Source of the DNA: Chrysoperla carnea
Taxonomy: Eukaryota > Arthropoda > Insecta > Neuroptera > Chrysopidae
DNA: 64,000 nt
Direction of reading: 5' to 3'
Assembly (NCBI RefSeq): GCF_905475395.1
Contig: NC_058339.1
Location: 39,069,172 to 39,133,171, forward strand
The notes below the pieces were generated by a model that worked only from the letters and a program-made list of their open reading frames with translations, made no database searches and was not told where the DNA came from. The translations under genes were made by a program, and so were the position numbers. This document shows positions 63,801 through 64,000 of this stretch, piece after piece; positions within the stretch are counted from its first letter, which is position 1; the number at the start of each line of letters is the position of its first letter.

Positions 63801-64000
63801 CATGGTGTACATGTAAATTAATTAAGAACACCTACTTTTTTTAATAATTAATAATATTATCGTCATAAAAGGATGTATGTATTATATTATGATCCAGTTT
63901 ATTATTATAATCATAAATTGTTGTGATCCACGTAATAGTAATATGTAAAATTTAAGTTTATAAGATTCATTGCGTTTTTATTACGTGCATATTATGAATT
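60811..64000. other. AT-rich sequence, nothing recognised
   Basis: About 3.2 kb with no gene, RNA or repeat that I can support. A short TA-rich tract lies at about 61111-61130. It is either SOWAH intron or upstream sequence. Confidence 0.45.

Noticed and set aside
1-64000. Bacterial-type systems (CRISPR arrays, operons, toxin-antitoxin pairs)
   Set aside because: No spaced direct-repeat array or gene cluster of that type; gene structure is that of an animal nuclear genome.

Overview
The window is nuclear DNA of an arthropod, almost certainly an insect. It is AT-rich, its genes have GT-AG introns, its proteins match animal families closely, and it carries many hAT, mariner/pogo-type and tRNA-SINE repeats. 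The order is not resolved. Nothing is bacterial: there are no operons, no CRISPR array and no rRNA.

Layout. (1) 1-801: the right part of a deleted hAT transposon. (2) 1401-6169, minus: the mitofusin gene Marf, 8 coding exons that join to 773 codons plus stop, with an extra in-frame 24-nt microexon candidate in one intron. (3) 6170-10792: divergent intergenic region with repeats. (4) 10793-12938, plus: CNPPD1 (cyclin-like membrane protein), 4 exons, 442 aa. (5) 12939-15961: convergent intergenic region with a GC-rich, poly(A)-tailed retro-inserted sequence of unknown origin, flanked by a target-site duplication. (6) 15962-29210, minus: CNOT1, scaffold of the CCR4-NOT deadenylase, 7 exons, 2409 aa. 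Its introns hold a second hAT copy with a perfect 8-bp duplication and a 760-bp foldback element. (7) 31012-57932 and beyond, minus: the 3' part of a SOWAH-family ankyrin gene, very small exons spread over about 27 kb. (8) 57933-64000: no exon seen; either intron or upstream sequence of the same gene.

The genes do not form one pathway. Marf fuses mitochondrial outer membranes, CNOT1 organises mRNA decay and translational repression, CNPPD1 is poorly understood, and SOWAH is an ankyrin protein of unclear role.

The most interesting region is the SOWAH gene. Splice signals and reading phase indicate a 6-nt exon, a 27-nt exon and possibly a 3-nt exon. Together with the ordinary exons they give an uninterrupted 225-codon tail that restores the conserved ankyrin spacing. 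The gene also has two alternative C-termini carrying a similar basic motif, and two further microexon-like segments that would change frame. All four SINE copies in the window lie in this gene in the same orientation as its transcription. All exon models come from reading the sequence only; no transcript data were available.
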